Origin: Dehalococcoidia bacterium
Lineage (GTDB): Bacteria > Chloroflexota > Dehalococcoidia > Dehalococcoidales > JAUYDJ01
Direction: 5' to 3'
NCBI GenBank assembly: GCA_020353235.1
Contig: CP070693.1
Location: 150,064 to 194,228, forward strand
DNA: 44,165 nucleotides
Numbering within the stretch: the stretch's first letter is position 1; the number at the start of each line of letters is the position of its first letter. Position numbers and translations under genes: made by a program. Positions 18,116 through 28,560 of this stretch are shown piece after piece. The notes beneath the pieces are model-generated. The model saw only the letters and a list, made by a program, of their open reading frames with translations. It was not told where the DNA came from and did not search any database.

Positions 18116-18657
18116 TGCTTCTTACCTATCGCCTTACCCGCTTTCAGGTGGACTCTCTCGCCTAGATACCGGATTCCCTTGCCCTTGTAGGTATCGGGGG
18201 GACGGATCGCCCTGATTTCAGCGGCCATCTCACCGACTGTTTCTCTATTTGACCCGCTGACCTTGATGCGGTTGGCGCCTTCTACCTCTAGGATGACGCC
18301 GGGCAGGGGGGATACCTCTACCGGATGGGAATAGCCGACATTGATTACCAGCTTGTCCCCCTCTTTTTGGGCGCGGTAACCCACCCCGACTATTTCCAGT
18401 GTCTTTTCAAAACCTGTGGATACTCCCTGTACCATATTATCCAGGAGAGTGCGGGTCAGTCCGTGCAGGGAGCGGTGTTTCCGGTTATCGCTCGGCCGTG
18501 TTACCGACATGACATCGTTACTCAGGGTAATGGACATATCATGGTGAAACTGACGACGAAGCTCTCCTTTCGGTCCGCTTACGGTAACCTCGTTGTCCTT
18601 TATCTTCACGCTCACTCCCTGGGGAATGGTTATTGGCATCTGACCTACGCGGGACAT
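18112..18657 (-). CDS. rplF: 50S ribosomal protein L6
   Basis: Large-subunit protein near the factor-binding region. [52 protein letters not shown] and the C-terminal [17 protein letters not shown] are conserved. Its 181 residues are standard. Confidence 0.97.
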   Translation of the reverse strand: MSRVGQMPITIPQGVSVKIKDNEVTVSGPKGELRRQFHHDMSITLSNDVMSVTRPSDNRKHRSLHGLTRTLLDNMVQGVSTGFEKTLEIVGVGYRAQKEGDKLVINVGYSHPVEVSPLPGVILEVEGANRIKVSGSNRETVGEMAAEIRAIRPPDTYKGKGIRYLGERVHLKAGKAIGKKQ

Positions 18658-18676
18658 ATTCTATCCTTAAGCCTCC

Positions 18677-19075
18677 TTACCACACATAACAGAGCAATTC
18701 ACCGCCAATCCCCTGACGCCAGGCTTGATAGCCGGTCATCACCCCCTTGGAGGTAGACAGGATAGCGATGCCCAAACCCCCGTAAACGCGGGGGATTTCT
18801 TTCTGCTGGACGTATATTCTCAGCCCCGGCTTACTGGCCCGTTCTAACCCGGAGATAACCGACTGGTTTTTATCGGTATATCTGAGGTGGACCTTAATTA
18901 CCCGGTGTGACTTACCCCGGACTACTTCGTAATCGCTGATGAAGCCCTCTTCCTTCAGGATTCTGGCGACGGCCAGTTTCATCTTGGAGGCGGGTACCAG
19001 CACTGAGTCGTATCGCGCCATAATGGCGTTTCTTATTCGGGTTAGCATATCGGCTATTGGGTCAGTAACCGTCAC
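18677..19075 (-). CDS. rpsH: 30S ribosomal protein S8
   Basis: Central-domain 16S rRNA-binding protein and, in E. coli, translational regulator of the spc operon. [20 protein letters not shown] at the start and [20 protein letters not shown] near the end are diagnostic. It ends GGELLCYVW, as in many bacterial S8. Length 132. Confidence 0.97.
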   Translation of the reverse strand: MTVTDPIADMLTRIRNAIMARYDSVLVPASKMKLAVARILKEEGFISDYEVVRGKSHRVIKVHLRYTDKNQSVISGLERASKPGLRIYVQQKEIPRVYGGLGIAILSTSKGVMTGYQAWRQGIGGELLCYVW

Positions 19076-19102
19076 TTTATTTCCTCCGCCAATTTCTGGT
19101 TA

Positions 19103-19288
19103 TTACCAGCTTGATTTTCTCACTCCGGGAATCTGTCCGGCTAGAGCCAGCTTACGGAAGCAGATACGACACAAGCCGAAGGTGCGAATATAAGCACGGG
19201 GTCGGCCGCACAGAAAACACCGGTTACGTTGCTGCACCCTATATCTTGGGGGGCGCTGTGACTTTATCACCATTGATTTTTTGGCCAT
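19103..19288 (-). CDS. rpsN: 30S ribosomal protein S14, zinc type (S14Z)
   Basis: The 61-residue short form of S14 with two CxxC pairs ([13 protein letters not shown] and [13 protein letters not shown]), the zinc-binding version, and the C-terminal [11 protein letters not shown]. The four Cys are intact. No zinc-independent paralogue is in the window. Confidence 0.97.
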   Translation of the reverse strand: MAKKSMVIKSQRPPRYRVQQRNRCFLCGRPRAYIRTFGLCRICFRKLALAGQIPGVRKSSW

Positions 19289-19294
19289 TTACAC

Positions 19295-19837
19295 TCAGTC
19301 CTTGCTAAAGGGCATACCTAATGCTTCCAGTAGGTGTTTGCCTTCTTCATTGGTATTTGCCGTGGTAATGATGGACACTTCCAGTCCTCTGACCTTGTCT
19401 ATCTTATCATAGTCCACTTCGGGAAAGATAACTTGCTCCTTGACCCCCAGGGTGTAGTTACCCCGGCCATCAAAGCCGTCGGGGGAGACCCCCCCAAACT
19501 CGCGGATGCGGGGCAGAGCGGCATTTACCAGCTTGTCAAAGAAGTCATACATCCGCTCCCCGCGCAGGGTTACTTTCATCCCGATGGGCATCCCCGCTCT
19601 CAGTCTGAATGAAGCGATGGACTTCTTAGCGCGGGTAATCACCGGGTGCTGCCCCGAAATCGTGGTCAGGTCGCCTTCGGCGGCTTCCAGAGCCTTAGCA
19701 TCGCGGACGGCCTCACCCAGGCCAAAGTTAAGTACCACCTTGCTTAGTCGGGGCACCTGCATCACATTCTGGTACTTATAGCGCTCCATCAGCCGGGGGA
19801 CAATCTCGTTTTTATATCTTTTCTTGAGCTGTGACAT
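19295..19837 (-). CDS. rplE: 50S ribosomal protein L5
   Basis: 5S rRNA-binding protein that also contacts P-site tRNA and S13. [40 protein letters not shown], and [20 protein letters not shown] are conserved. Length 180 is standard. It starts two bases after rplX ends. Confidence 0.97.
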   Translation of the reverse strand: MSQLKKRYKNEIVPRLMERYKYQNVMQVPRLSKVVLNFGLGEAVRDAKALEAAEGDLTTISGQHPVITRAKKSIASFRLRAGMPIGMKVTLRGERMYDFFDKLVNAALPRIREFGGVSPDGFDGRGNYTLGVKEQVIFPEVDYDKIDKVRGLEVSIITTANTNEEGKHLLEALGMPFSKD

Positions 19838-19839
19838 CT

Positions 19840-20151
19840 TCAGTCAATTACCTCACCGCAGGAGCGGCAGAAGCGGACCTTTCGGCCATCTTTTAGAGTG
19901 CGAAAGCCCACCCGGGTAGGGTGGTTACACTTGCTGCACAGCAGCATAACATTGGATATGCTAATCGGCGCCTCCAGTTCAATTATGCCGGCCTGTCGAG
20001 CGGCGCGTCGGGCTCTGGAGTGCCTTTTGATGAAGTTGATACCTTCCACCACCACCCGCTCGTGCTTGGGGTGGGAAAAGCGCACCTTCCCCTTCTTGCC
20101 TTTGTCCTTGCCGGCAATGACCACTACGGTATCATTCTTCCTGATTTTCAT
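19840..20151 (-). CDS. rplX: 50S ribosomal protein L24
   Basis: Assembly-initiator protein with a KOW motif ([19 protein letters not shown]). The C-terminal part has two Cys pairs, [14 protein letters not shown] and RFCRSCGEV, a potential zinc site present in many bacterial L24. Length 103. Confidence 0.96.
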   Translation of the reverse strand: MKIRKNDTVVVIAGKDKGKKGKVRFSHPKHERVVVEGINFIKRHSRARRAARQAGIIELEAPISISNVMLLCSKCNHPTRVGFRTLKDGRKVRFCRSCGEVID

Positions 20152-20162
20152 TGCTTATTGCC

Positions 20163-20531
20163 TCATAAGACCTCGGGTGCCAGCGAGATAATCTTGGTGA
20201 AGTTTTTATCTCTTAACTCCCTGGCTACCGGGCCGAATATTCGGGTCCCTTTGGGGTTGTTCTTGTCGGTCAAAATCACCGCCGCATTCTCGTCGAACCT
20301 GATATAAGAGCCGTCCGGACGCCGGTATGGCTTGGCACTGCGCACAATCACCGCTCGGACTACTTCCCCCTTCTTTACCTGGGTGGCGGGGGTGGCTCTC
20401 TTTACCGAAGCCACAATGATATCGCCGACACGGGCGTATTTCTTCCTGGTGCCACCGAGTACGCCGATACACATAATCTGGCGGGCACCGGTATTATCGG
20501 CCGTCTTAAGTCTGGTATAGGGCTGAATCAT
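20163..20531 (-). CDS. rplN: 50S ribosomal protein L14
   Basis: Intersubunit-bridge protein. [60 protein letters not shown] and the C-terminal [10 protein letters not shown] are diagnostic. Length 122 is the standard bacterial size. Confidence 0.98.
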   Translation of the reverse strand: MIQPYTRLKTADNTGARQIMCIGVLGGTRKKYARVGDIIVASVKRATPATQVKKGEVVRAVIVRSAKPYRRPDGSYIRFDENAAVILTDKNNPKGTRIFGPVARELRDKNFTKIISLAPEVL

Positions 20532-20559
20532 TTTCTATCACCGGGGTAACCGCCGCTTC

Positions 20560-20841
20560 TCAGGCTATTTCCTTAGGTTGAACCTCGGCTGTCTCCCCCT
20601 TGCTCTTTATCTCGACGACACGCCACCGCTTGTCCCTGGAGAGGGGGCGAGTTTCCATTATCCTGACCACATCCCCCAGCCCGCACTCATTGTTTTCATC
20701 GTGGGCTTTGAAGTTGGTCGTCTTGCGGATAGTCTTCTTATACCGGGGGTGGCGTCGCCGCGTTTCTATCCTGACCACTACCGTCTTGTCCATCTTGCTG
20801 CTGACGACACGGCCAGTCATAGTCTTATGCTTTCTTTCCAC
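20560..20841 (-). CDS. rpsQ: 30S ribosomal protein S17
   Basis: Primary 16S rRNA-binding OB-fold protein. [20 protein letters not shown] and [20 protein letters not shown] are the family signature. It has 93 residues with a short charged tail. Its start overlaps the end of rpmC by 17 bases. Confidence 0.97.
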   Translation of the reverse strand: MERKHKTMTGRVVSSKMDKTVVVRIETRRRHPRYKKTIRKTTNFKAHDENNECGLGDVVRIMETRPLSRDKRWRVVEIKSKGETAEVQPKEIA

Positions 20842-21046
20842 TAGGAACCTGCCTTATCTCTGACTCTCTTTCCTTGATTATGGTGTTTAAGCGGGCAATT
20901 TTCTTTTTCACCCGCGGAATTTCGCGGTGGTTTACCAGCTGTCTGGTCTCCAGACGGAAACGAAGGTCAAGAAGCTCCTGATGGGCTTCCTCAAGCTGCT
21001 TTAATAAATCGGCCGCGCTGAGGGCTCTAATTTCTTTGGTCTTCAA
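20825..21046 (-). CDS. rpmC: 50S ribosomal protein L29
   Basis: Small helical protein at the exit tunnel, part of the SRP and trigger-factor docking site. [39 protein letters not shown] and [16 protein letters not shown] match L29. Length 73, slightly longer than the usual 63-69. Confidence 0.96.
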   Translation of the reverse strand: MKTKEIRALSAADLLKQLEEAHQELLDLRFRLETRQLVNHREIPRVKKKIARLNTIIKERESEIRQVPSGKKA

Positions 21047-21070
21047 GCTGCCAATCCCCCTTTGCCGTCA

Positions 21071-21487
21071 TTAGCTACCAGCTTCCCTGGTGACAAATTT
21101 GGTCGCGATGGGAAGCTTATAGGCGGCCAGCCGCATTGCCCCTTTGGCAGCTTCCTCGCTTACGCCTCCCATCTCAAATATAATTCTGCCCGGTTTGACC
21201 ACGGCCACCCAGTGCTCCGGCGAGCCTTTACCACCGCCCATGCGGGTCTCGGCCGCCTTCTTGGTAACCGGTTTGTCCGGGAAAACCCGTATCCAGATGT
21301 TGGCGCCACGGCGAACATAGCGGGTAATCGCCCGCCGGGCGGCTTCAATCTGTCGACTGCTTATCCAGGCTGACTCCATCGCCCGCAAGCCGAATTCGCC
21401 GAAGGTAACCGTATTGCCTGCCTGGGCTTCGCCCCGGCGGCGCCCTTTATGAGTCTTGCGGTATTTAACTCTCTTTGGTTGTAGCAT
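21071..21487 (-). CDS. rplP: 50S ribosomal protein L16
   Basis: Organises the A-site tRNA region of the large subunit. [60 protein letters not shown] and the C-terminal [11 protein letters not shown] are diagnostic. Length 138. Its start codon lies 23 bases inside the end of the extended rpsC, so the long S3 tail runs right into this gene. Confidence 0.97.
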   Translation of the reverse strand: MLQPKRVKYRKTHKGRRRGEAQAGNTVTFGEFGLRAMESAWISSRQIEAARRAITRYVRRGANIWIRVFPDKPVTKKAAETRMGGGKGSPEHWVAVVKPGRIIFEMGGVSEEAAKGAMRLAAYKLPIATKFVTREAGS

Positions 21488-22544
21488 CCTGCTTCTTTTC
21501 CTTGGTAGTAGCCGTTTCTTTCTTGGTTACCGCTGGCTTTTCTTCTTTAGCCTTTACCTCAGCCTTTTTCTTGGCCACTGGCTTGTCTTCTTTGGGCTTG
21601 GCTACCGCCTTTTTCTTGGTTACCGCTGGCTTTTCTTCTTTAGCCTTTACCTCAGCCTTTTTCTTGGCCGCTGGTTTGGCTGGTTTCTTCTCCGCTTTTG
21701 CCTCAGGGGCTTCTTCTGGTTCTACCTTAGCCTCAGCCTTTTTCTTGGCCGCTGGTTTGGCTGGTTTCTTCTCCGCTTTTGCCTCAGGGGCTTCTTCCGG
21801 TTTTACCTCAGCCTCAGCTTCTACCTTTCCCACTGCAGCCACTTCAGCTGGTGTCTCAGCTTCCTCAGCAACCGCAACTTCCGGCGGTGCCTCCTCAATT
21901 TCAGCCAGCTCCTCGATTTCAGGAAGGACGTCGCCCTTGTATATCCATACCTTTACCCCAATCCGCCCCAGGGTGGTACGCGCCTCGGCAAAGCCGTAAT
22001 CAATATCGGCGCGCAGGGTATGTAGGGGCACCTGCCCCTCGTGCATCGTCTGGCGGCGGGCAATCTCGGCGCCACCTAGTCTGCCGGCGCAGTTGACTCT
22101 TATCCCCTTTGCCCCGGCCATAATGGTGCGCGAAATTGCTTGTTTCATCGCCCGGCGGTAGGAAATACGGCTTTCAATCTGGTCGCCGATTGCCCGGGCA
22201 ACCAGATAGGCATCAAGCTCGGGCTGTTGAATCTCTTGGATATTGAGCTGGATCTTCTTGCCGATAAGCGACTCCAGGTGAAGCCTCAGTTTATCGACTC
22301 TCTGTCCACCCCGCCCGATGACCACACCAGGTCGGGCAGTGTGGACGGTTACCGAGACCATATTTGCCTGGCGGTCAATCTGAATTTGAGAGGTGGCCGC
22401 CTTGGCATACTCTGCCTGGATGGCTTGCCTCAGCTTCAGGTCTTCCTGTAAAGGCTCGGCGTAGCTTTTGTCGGCAAACCACTTTGCCTGCCAGTCACGT
22501 ATGCCACCGATTCTAAAGCCGATAGGATGAACTTTGCGTCCCAT
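21465..22544 (-). CDS. rpsC: 30S ribosomal protein S3 with long repetitive C-terminal extension
   Basis: Head protein at the mRNA entry channel. The first 215 or so residues are a normal S3: [20 protein letters not shown], the KH-domain [37 protein letters not shown] and [17 protein letters not shown]. The protein then continues for about 145 residues of Lys, Ala, Glu and Pro-rich low-complexity sequence with internal repeats, reaching 359 residues against the usual 210-240. A 27-residue unit ([20 protein letters not shown] and PAKPAAKKK) occurs twice, and [15 protein letters not shown] occurs twice. The tail is in frame with good codons to its stop. It may bind rRNA or be disordered; its role is not known. 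Confidence 0.95.
   Translation of the reverse strand: MGRKVHPIGFRIGGIRDWQAKWFADKSYAEPLQEDLKLRQAIQAEYAKAATSQIQIDRQANMVSVTVHTARPGVVIGRGGQRVDKLRLHLESLIGKKIQLNIQEIQQPELDAYLVARAIGDQIESRISYRRAMKQAISRTIMAGAKGIRVNCAGRLGGAEIARRQTMHEGQVPLHTLRADIDYGFAEARTTLGRIGVKVWIYKGDVLPEIEELAEIEEAPPEVAVAEEAETPAEVAAVGKVEAEAEVKPEEAPEAKAEKKPAKPAAKKKAEAKVEPEEAPEAKAEKKPAKPAAKKKAEVKAKEEKPAVTKKKAVAKPKEDKPVAKKKAEVKAKEEKPAVTKKETATTKEKKQDATTKES
21520..21830. repeat. Internal tandem repeats in the rpsC tail
   Basis: Two near-identical direct repeats are visible at DNA level. One has an 81-base period: the same block begins at about 21666 and again at 21747 and includes the segment GGCCGCTGGTTTGGCTGG. The other has a 93-base offset: blocks of about 58 bases begin at about 21520 and 21613 and include TTCTTGGTTACCGCTGGC. 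Both periods are multiples of three, so the repeats expand the protein in frame. Confidence 0.85.
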
Positions 22545-22883
22545 TTATTCTCCCTGCTCCGCAACAATAACGGTTATATGGCAAGAACGCCTGAGGATGG
22601 GGGTTATCCGGGCTCTAGGCTGGATACGATGTCTCCTCAGGGTCCGGGCTTTACCGGTAAAGATGTCGACAATCTTCAGCTTGTCCGGTTCCATCTGGAA
22701 GTTATTGTCGGCGTTGGCGGCGGCTGATTTCACCACCTTGGTCACTGTCCGAGCCGCTGGCGTCGTGGCAAACTTGAGTAGCGTCAATGCTTCGTCCACC
22801 GTCTTGCCCCGTATCATATCCACTAACGGTTGCACTTTCTGGGGCGGTAGGCCGGTATTTTTGACGACGGCTTTCACTTCCAT
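22545..22883 (-). CDS. rplV: 50S ribosomal protein L22
   Basis: Exit-tunnel protein. VVKNTGLPPQKVQPLVDMIR, ADNNFQMEPDKLKIVDIF and the C-terminal hairpin RITPILRRSCHITVIVAEQ match L22. Length 112. Its stop abuts the rpsC start directly. Confidence 0.97.
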   Translation of the reverse strand: MEVKAVVKNTGLPPQKVQPLVDMIRGKTVDEALTLLKFATTPAARTVTKVVKSAAANADNNFQMEPDKLKIVDIFTGKARTLRRHRIQPRARITPILRRSCHITVIVAEQGE

Positions 22884-22884
22884 T

Positions 22885-23178
22885 TTAGGCTTGCTTCCTT
22901 ACTTGAGAGGTTCTTTCCGCCTTGGTGACGTGTCCCTTAAAAGTCCGGGTCAAGGCAAACTCGCCCAACTTGTGCCCTACCATATTTTCGGTGATAAAGA
23001 TGGGCACGTGTCTCCGTCCATCATGCACCCCGATGGTCAGGCCGACCATCTCGGGCAGGATGGTTGACCAGCGTGACCAGGTCTTGATAACTGCCTTCTC
23101 ACCGGAGCGGCTGAGCCTCTCCACTTTCTTTACCAGCTTGGCATCTACGGCTGGCCCCTTTTTAGCTGACCGTGACAT
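22885..23178 (-). CDS. rpsS: 30S ribosomal protein S19
   Basis: Head protein contacting the A-site finger. [40 protein letters not shown], and [20 protein letters not shown] followed by [13 protein letters not shown] are diagnostic. Length 97. Confidence 0.98.
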   Translation of the reverse strand: MSRSAKKGPAVDAKLVKKVERLSRSGEKAVIKTWSRWSTILPEMVGLTIGVHDGRRHVPIFITENMVGHKLGEFALTRTFKGHVTKAERTSQVRKQA

Positions 23179-23181
23179 TTA

Positions 23182-24012
23182 CTATTTCTCCCCTCGACGC
23201 TTAACAATCAGTTTATCTGACGCTTTCGGCTTGCGGGTGCGATAGCCCAGCGCTGGCTTACCCCACGGTGTTTTCGGTCCGGGCATACCTATCGGTGACC
23301 GGCCCTCGCCGCCGCCATGGGGGTGGTCGCGGGGACTCATCGCTGAGCCTCTGACGGTGGGCCGCCGGCCCAGCCATCGTGTGCGCCCGGCCTTACCCAG
23401 TTTAATATTCTGATGGTCAACGTTGCCCAGCTGGCCAACGGTGGCCAGACAATCAATGTGAATACGCCTCATTTCACTGGAGGGCAACCGGACCAAGGCG
23501 TAATCACCCTCTTTTACCATCAGTTGTGCCGCCACCCCGGCCCCCCGGGCCAGCTGTCCACCCCTCCCCCGCTTCATCTCAATGTTATGGATGAGGGTGC
23601 CGGTGGGAATCTGACTTAAAGGTAAAGCGTTGCCCGGTTTCACCTCAGCGTCACTACCGGACATTACGGTATCGCCCACATTGAGCTCCAGTGGCGCCAG
23701 GATGTAGCGTTTTTCACCATCGGCGTAGTGAATAAGGGCAATGCGTGCCGAGCGGTTGGGGTCATACTCAATAGCGGCCACTTTACCGGAAACGCTGAAC
23801 TTGTCCCGTTTAAAGTCAATAAGACGCAACCGCTGCTTTGACCCGCCACCACGGTGGCGCACTGTTATTTTCCCTTGGGTATTGCGCCCGCCCTTCTTCT
23901 TCAGCGGTCGGAGCAGCGATTTCTCGGGCTTGTCTCTGGTTATCTCGTCAAAGGTAGCGCCGCTCATGCCCCGTCTTCCCGGGGAGGTCGGGCGATATGT
24001 CTTTAAAGCCAC
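23182..24012 (-). CDS. rplB: 50S ribosomal protein L2
   Basis: Highly conserved protein needed for subunit association and peptidyl transfer. [40 protein letters not shown] and the signature [20 protein letters not shown] with the essential His are present. Length 276 is standard. Confidence 0.98.
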   Translation of the reverse strand: MALKTYRPTSPGRRGMSGATFDEITRDKPEKSLLRPLKKKGGRNTQGKITVRHRGGGSKQRLRLIDFKRDKFSVSGKVAAIEYDPNRSARIALIHYADGEKRYILAPLELNVGDTVMSGSDAEVKPGNALPLSQIPTGTLIHNIEMKRGRGGQLARGAGVAAQLMVKEGDYALVRLPSSEMRRIHIDCLATVGQLGNVDHQNIKLGKAGRTRWLGRRPTVRGSAMSPRDHPHGGGEGRSPIGMPGPKTPWGKPALGYRTRKPKASDKLIVKRRGEK

Positions 24013-24030
24013 TGGATTCTCCTGAAACTG

Positions 24031-24315
24031 CTAAACATTTTCAAAGATCTCAATTTTATCGCCGGGCTTAAGGGTAACGATTGCCTTCCTCCAGGACGGC
24101 CTCTGTAGCTGTCGCTGGCCCACTCGTCTCGTCTTACCTGGTACCGTTATCATATTAACCGCGGTCACCTTGACCTTAAATGCCTTCTCCACGGCCTGGG
24201 TAACCTGGGGCTTGGTTGCCTCACTGGCTACCTCAAAGACATACTTGCCCTGAGCCTGGAGGAGGGCACTCTTCTCGGTTATTAGCGGGCGGCGCAGTGC
24301 TTCATAGAGGTGCAT
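24031..24315 (-). CDS. rplW: 50S ribosomal protein L23
   Basis: Exit-tunnel docking site for trigger factor and SRP. LYEALRRPLITEKSALLQAQ, GKYVFEVASEATKPQVTQAV and TVPGKTRRVGQRQLQRPSWR identify it. Length 94. It overlaps rplD by 14 bases. Confidence 0.97.
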   Translation of the reverse strand: MHLYEALRRPLITEKSALLQAQGKYVFEVASEATKPQVTQAVEKAFKVKVTAVNMITVPGKTRRVGQRQLQRPSWRKAIVTLKPGDKIEIFENV

Positions 24316-24958
24316 GGCTGCCTCCTCGGGATAGCTTCTGACCCCACAGCTCTTCGGTTTTGCGTACCGCCGCCTCGGTCATCAGCAGTATTTTGTAAGA
24401 AAACAGGTCAACTATATTGAGCAAGTTAGCCGGCATGGTCTTTATGCCGGGCAGGTTACGGGCCGATTTAACCAGGTTATCTTCCACCTCGGCGGTGGCG
24501 ATAATGGCCGGCGAATCAACCCCGACGGCGGCCAGAATCTGTGCCACCTCCTTGGTCTTGACCTGCTCCAGTTTCAATTCCTCCACTACCTTTAGCTCTC
24601 CGTCCCTTGCCTTGGCTGATAGCACGCACCTCAGCGCCAGCTGGCGCATCTTTTTAGGCATTGCCTGCCGGTAGTCCCTTGGCCGGGGACCGAAGGTAAT
24701 GCCGCCCCCCATGCGCAGGGGAGACCGCCGACTGCCGGCCCGGGCCAGCCCGGTGTGCTTCTGCCGGTATAGCTTCCGGGTGCTGCCGGCAACCTCACTG
24801 CGGGTTTTGGTACTAGCCGTGCCCTGACGGGCATTCGCCCGCTGTCTCACCAGCGCTTGGTGCACTACTGCCTGGTTAAAGGGCACGCCGAAGACCGAGT
24901 CGTTTATCTCAATCTTCTTGAGTACTTCCCCGTTCAGGCTGTACAGTGGTATCTTCAC
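24302..24958 (-). CDS. rplD: 50S ribosomal protein L4
   Basis: Exit-tunnel protein. IPLYSLNGEVLKKIEINDSV, RQGTASTKTRSEVAGSTRKL, YRQKHTGLARAGSRRSPLRM and GGITFGPRPRDYRQAMPKKM are diagnostic. The frame opens at a GTG at 24970, but GGAGG at 24964-24968 (minus strand) lies five bases before GTG 24958, so 218 residues is preferred. The start lies 50 bases inside rplC, an unusually long overlap for this cluster. Confidence 0.95.
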   Translation of the reverse strand: MKIPLYSLNGEVLKKIEINDSVFGVPFNQAVVHQALVRQRANARQGTASTKTRSEVAGSTRKLYRQKHTGLARAGSRRSPLRMGGGITFGPRPRDYRQAMPKKMRQLALRCVLSAKARDGELKVVEELKLEQVKTKEVAQILAAVGVDSPAIIATAEVEDNLVKSARNLPGIKTMPANLLNIVDLFSYKILLMTEAAVRKTEELWGQKLSRGGSHAPL

Positions 24959-25580
24959 TAGTTCCTCCACCCGATTTCTTTATCAGCACTAAGCCGTTTT
25001 TAGCCCCGGGCACGGCTCCCTTAATCAGCAGCAGGTTGCGTTCCGGGTCGGCTTTAATTACCTCTAGGTTGCGTACCGTTACCCGTTCATTGCCCATATG
25101 CCCGGCCATATGCATTCCCTTCCAGACTCTACCCGGTGAAGCCGATGCCCCGATTGAGCCGGCGGCACGGTGCCGGTCTGACTGGCCGTGCGTTTTGGGC
25201 CCGCCGGCGAAGTGATAGCGCTTGACGACGCCGGCAAAGCCTTTACCCTTTGATATCCCGCTGACATCAACCAGGTCGCCGGCTTTAAACAGGCTGGCGT
25301 CTATCTTCTGCCCCACTTCAACCGACCCCGCATCTTCTATCCTGAATTCGCGGAGGTACTTGAACTCGCCTAGCTCTTTTAGGTGTCCCCGCTGTGGCGA
25401 CTTGAGCCGTTTCGCTTTGCCGAAGCCGAGCTGAACGGCGTTATAGCCCTCTTTGGCGGCCGTCTTAACCTGGATTACCGTGCAAGGTCCCGCCTCGATG
25501 GCGGTTACCGCCTCCGCTTTAGCATTTTCGCTAAATGTCTGGGTCATACCCAATTTTCGACCAATAATACCCAAAGCCAT
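24909..25580 (-). CDS. rplC: 50S ribosomal protein L3
   Basis: Early-assembly protein reaching toward the peptidyl transferase centre. MALGIIGRKLGMTQTFSENA, VDVSGISKGKGFAGVVKRYH, RHRAAGSIGASASPGRVWKG and MAGHMGNERVTVRNLEV are diagnostic. Length 223 exceeds the usual 205-210 because of a C-terminal tail, KKSGGGTSEDTTVQPERG, which is the part overlapping rplD. Confidence 0.97.
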   Translation of the reverse strand: MALGIIGRKLGMTQTFSENAKAEAVTAIEAGPCTVIQVKTAAKEGYNAVQLGFGKAKRLKSPQRGHLKELGEFKYLREFRIEDAGSVEVGQKIDASLFKAGDLVDVSGISKGKGFAGVVKRYHFAGGPKTHGQSDRHRAAGSIGASASPGRVWKGMHMAGHMGNERVTVRNLEVIKADPERNLLLIKGAVPGAKNGLVLIKKSGGGTSEDTTVQPERGSTQED

Positions 25581-25592
25581 GTCCTTTGCCTT

Positions 25593-25901
25593 TTATAGCT
25601 TGATGTCTATTTCCACCCCCGGGGGCAGGTTCAGGTTAGCCAGGGCGTCTATCGTTTTGGAAGTGGTGTCAACAATATAGATAAGACGCTTATGGGTTCG
25701 AATTTCAAACTGCTCCTGGGAGTCCTTGTCAATAAACGGGGAGCGGATAACGCTGAACTTCTTAATTCGGGTGGGCAGTGGTACCGGTCCCACCACCACC
25801 GCCCCGGTTCGCTCTACCGCTTCTACAATCTGTCCCGCCGATTGGTCAAGCAACTTGTGGTCATAGCCCTTCAACTTGATGCGAATCTTTTGTCTTGGCA
25901 T
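25593..25901 (-). CDS. rpsJ: 30S ribosomal protein S10
   Basis: Head protein and, with NusB, transcription antitermination factor. [40 protein letters not shown] and [18 protein letters not shown] are diagnostic. Length 102. First gene of the S10 block, four bases after fusA. Confidence 0.98.
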   Translation of the reverse strand: MPRQKIRIKLKGYDHKLLDQSAGQIVEAVERTGAVVVGPVPLPTRIKKFSVIRSPFIDKDSQEQFEIRTHKRLIYIVDTTSKTIDALANLNLPPGVEIDIKL

Positions 25902-25905
25902 CTTC

Positions 25906-28035
25906 TTATCTTTTCACTCCAGTTTTGCCCCAGATTTGGTCAGCCAGTTCGCCGGGCACTTCCTGATAGCGATATACCTCTAGGGAATGGGTGGCTCTAC
26001 CCTGGGTTACTGACCTGAGATTGGTGGCGTAACCAAAGGTCTCGGCCAGGGGGATAATGCCGTGGATAACACAGGTTTCCCCCTCGGTCTCAACCGCCTC
26101 AATGCGGCTCCGTCTTGAATTGAGGTCGTCAATTATATCACCGAGGAACTCTTTTGGTGCCAGCACCTCCAGCTTCATAATCGGCTCAAGAAGCACCGGC
26201 TTGGCTTTAATCACTCCGTCTCTGACCGCTATTGAGCCAGCCATCTTGAAGGCCAAGTCAGAGGAGTCAACTTCGTGATAGCTGCCGTCATAGAGGCTCG
26301 CCTTGATGTCAACCAGGGGATAGCCGCCGGCTACCCCGGTCTCTACGGCTTCTTGAATGCCGGCCTTCACCGGGGCAATATATTGCCTGGGTATCGCCCC
26401 GCTCTTGATATTATCGACAAACAGGAAGCCGCTGCCGCGCTCCATGGGCTCAAGCTCGACAAAGACGTGGCCGTATTGGCCCCGCCCCCCGCTCTGGCGG
26501 ATAAATTTGCCTTCCGCCTTGACGGGAACGGCAATAGTTTCCTTGTAGGCGACCTGCGGCTTGCCTACCTTGGCTTCAACTCTAAATTCGCTCAGCAGCC
26601 GGCCCACGATAACCTCAAGGTGAAGCTCGCCCATACCGGAAACAATGGTCTGGCCGGTCTCTTCATTGAAGTCCACCTTGAAGGTGGGGTCCTCCTCGGT
26701 CAGCTTGTGCAGGGCATCCGTCATCTTGTCATTGTCCACTTTGGTCCGGGGCTCAATGGCAATAGAAAGCACCGGCTGCGGGAAGCGGATGGATTCCAGA
26801 AGCAGCGGGTGGGACGGGTCGCACAGGGTGTCGCCGGTGAAGGTATGCCTCAGCCCCAGGCTGCCCACGATATCGCCGGCGCTGGCTTCGGCTACTTCCT
26901 CACGGCGGTTGGCATGCATTAAAAGTAGCCGCCCGATGCGCTCTCTTTCGTCCCGGGCGGCGTTAAATATCTGAGCTCTCGCTTTTACTCTACCGGAGTA
27001 GACCCTCAGGTAGACCAGCCGGCCTACAAAGGGGTCGGTGACCACCTTGAAGGCTAGCGCCGAAAGAGGCGCATCATCGCTGGCCGGGCGGGTAACTTCG
27101 GTGCCCTTACGGCTGTCAATCGCCTTTACCGGCGGCATATCCAGCGGTGAGGGCAGGTAGTTGATAACAGCCTCAAGTAACGGCTGGACGCCTTTATTCC
27201 TTAAGGCGCTACCACAAAGAACGGGTACTATCTTGTTGGCTAGGGTTAGCCTTCTTAAGGCGGCTCTTAGCTCGGTAGAGGTGATTTTATCCTCGTTGAG
27301 GTAGGCGGTCATAATCCACTCGTCTTCTTCAGCCAGCTTTTCAATTAATGCCTGGCGAAACTCAGCACATCTGGCTTGCTCTTGCTTGGAAATGGCTACC
27401 TCGGTTGGCTCTGACTTGGGGTCCTCATCAAAGTGCCATGCCTTGTTTTCTACCAGGTCAATAATGCCTTCAAAAGAGGCTTCACTGCCCAGGGGGATTT
27501 GTATGGGCAGGGCTTTGGCTTTGAGACGCTTTTCAATCATAGCGATAGTGCGGTTGAAATTAGCTCCGACGCGGTCCATCTTGTTGATAAAGCAGATACG
27601 GGGCACACGATAGCGGTCTGCCTGACGCCATACTGTCTCTGACTGGGCTTCAACCCCGGCGACGGCATCAAAGACAACCACCCCGCCATCGAGCACTCTG
27701 AGGCTGCGCTCAACTTCAGCGGTAAAGTCCACATGGCCCGGGGTATCAATAATATTGATGCGGTGCTCCTGCCAGTAGCAGGTGGTCGCCGCCGAGGTGA
27801 TGGTAATACCGCGTTCCCGCTCTTCTTTCATCCAGTCCATCACCGTGGTGCCTTCGTCCACATCACCGATTTTATAGGTCCGTCCGGTGTAATACAGTAT
27901 CCTCTCGGTGACGGTGGTCTTACCGGCATCAATATGGGCAATAATGCCAATGTTGCGCACCCGCTCCAGCGGGAAACGCCCGGGCATAAGTCTGTCATCT
28001 ACTTTAAGTGTTGTTGGCATTGGATTTCTGACCAT
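25906..28035 (-). CDS. fusA: Elongation factor G
   Basis: Translocation GTPase. The GTP-binding motifs are [19 protein letters not shown] (G1), [14 protein letters not shown] (G2), [18 protein letters not shown] (G3) and [13 protein letters not shown] (G4). Domain IV and V segments such as [18 protein letters not shown] and [20 protein letters not shown] complete a full-length protein. The frame is open to a GTG at 28068 overlapping rpsG; I prefer ATG 28035 (709 residues), downstream of AGAGGGA, though ATG 28020 is possible. No tuf gene follows, unlike the classical str operon. Confidence 0.97.
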   Translation of the reverse strand: MVRNPMPTTLKVDDRLMPGRFPLERVRNIGIIAHIDAGKTTVTERILYYTGRTYKIGDVDEGTTVMDWMKEERERGITITSAATTCYWQEHRINIIDTPGHVDFTAEVERSLRVLDGGVVVFDAVAGVEAQSETVWRQADRYRVPRICFINKMDRVGANFNRTIAMIEKRLKAKALPIQIPLGSEASFEGIIDLVENKAWHFDEDPKSEPTEVAISKQEQARCAEFRQALIEKLAEEDEWIMTAYLNEDKITSTELRAALRRLTLANKIVPVLCGSALRNKGVQPLLEAVINYLPSPLDMPPVKAIDSRKGTEVTRPASDDAPLSALAFKVVTDPFVGRLVYLRVYSGRVKARAQIFNAARDERERIGRLLLMHANRREEVAEASAGDIVGSLGLRHTFTGDTLCDPSHPLLLESIRFPQPVLSIAIEPRTKVDNDKMTDALHKLTEEDPTFKVDFNEETGQTIVSGMGELHLEVIVGRLLSEFRVEAKVGKPQVAYKETIAVPVKAEGKFIRQSGGRGQYGHVFVELEPMERGSGFLFVDNIKSGAIPRQYIAPVKAGIQEAVETGVAGGYPLVDIKASLYDGSYHEVDSSDLAFKMAGSIAVRDGVIKAKPVLLEPIMKLEVLAPKEFLGDIIDDLNSRRSRIEAVETEGETCVIHGIIPLAETFGYATNLRSVTQGRATHSLEVYRYQEVPGELADQIWGKTGVKR

Positions 28036-28061
28036 TGAATCTATATTCCCTCTATATCCCC

Positions 28062-28532
28062 TCACCACCGGTAATGGGCAAAGGCCCGGTTAGCCTCAGC
28101 CATTTTGTGGGTGTCATCGCGCTTTTTAATAGTGGCGCCTTGCTCATTGGAGGCATCAATAAATTCTGCCGCCAGCTTCTCGGCCATTGATTTACCGGCT
28201 CTGGTTGTGGCTGATTTCAGCAGCCAGCGCAGGGCTAGCGAGGTGCCCCGCTCCGGGCGGACCTCTATCGGTACTTGGTAGGTAGCCCCACCAACCCGGC
28301 GTGGTTTCACCTCAAGAAGGGGGGTGGCATTACGCACCGCCTGCTCCACCACACTGACCGGGGACTTGGCGCCCCGCTGTTCTATAATGTCCAGGGCATC
28401 GTAGATAATACTCTCCGCAGTGGACTTTTTGCCCCGCTTCATTATCTTATTAATCAGCTTGGCTAGGGTGGCATTGTTATATTTGGCCTCGGGGAATTTT
28501 TCCCTTTTAAAAACTCTGGCTCGCCTTGGCAT
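28062..28532 (-). CDS. rpsG: 30S ribosomal protein S7
   Basis: Head assembly protein contacting E-site t[43 protein letters not shown] and [20 protein letters not shown] are diagnostic. Length 156 is standard. Second gene of the str block. Confidence 0.98.
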   Translation of the reverse strand: MPRRARVFKREKFPEAKYNNATLAKLINKIMKRGKKSTAESIIYDALDIIEQRGAKSPVSVVEQAVRNATPLLEVKPRRVGGATYQVPIEVRPERGTSLALRWLLKSATTRAGKSMAEKLAAEFIDASNEQGATIKKRDDTHKMAEANRAFAHYRW

Positions 28533-28560
28533 TTTACCTCTCCGAAACTCCTTCAGCTAA

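Noticed and set aside
21520-21830. CRISPR-like repeats
   Set aside because: The repeats are long, adjacent, in frame and coding, without short unique spacers.
21456-22025. Hydrophobic plus-strand open frame with repeats, like a membrane protein
   Set aside because: It is the reverse complement of the Lys/Ala/Glu repeat tail of rpsC; the apparent Phe/Leu richness comes from reading Lys and Glu codons backwards.
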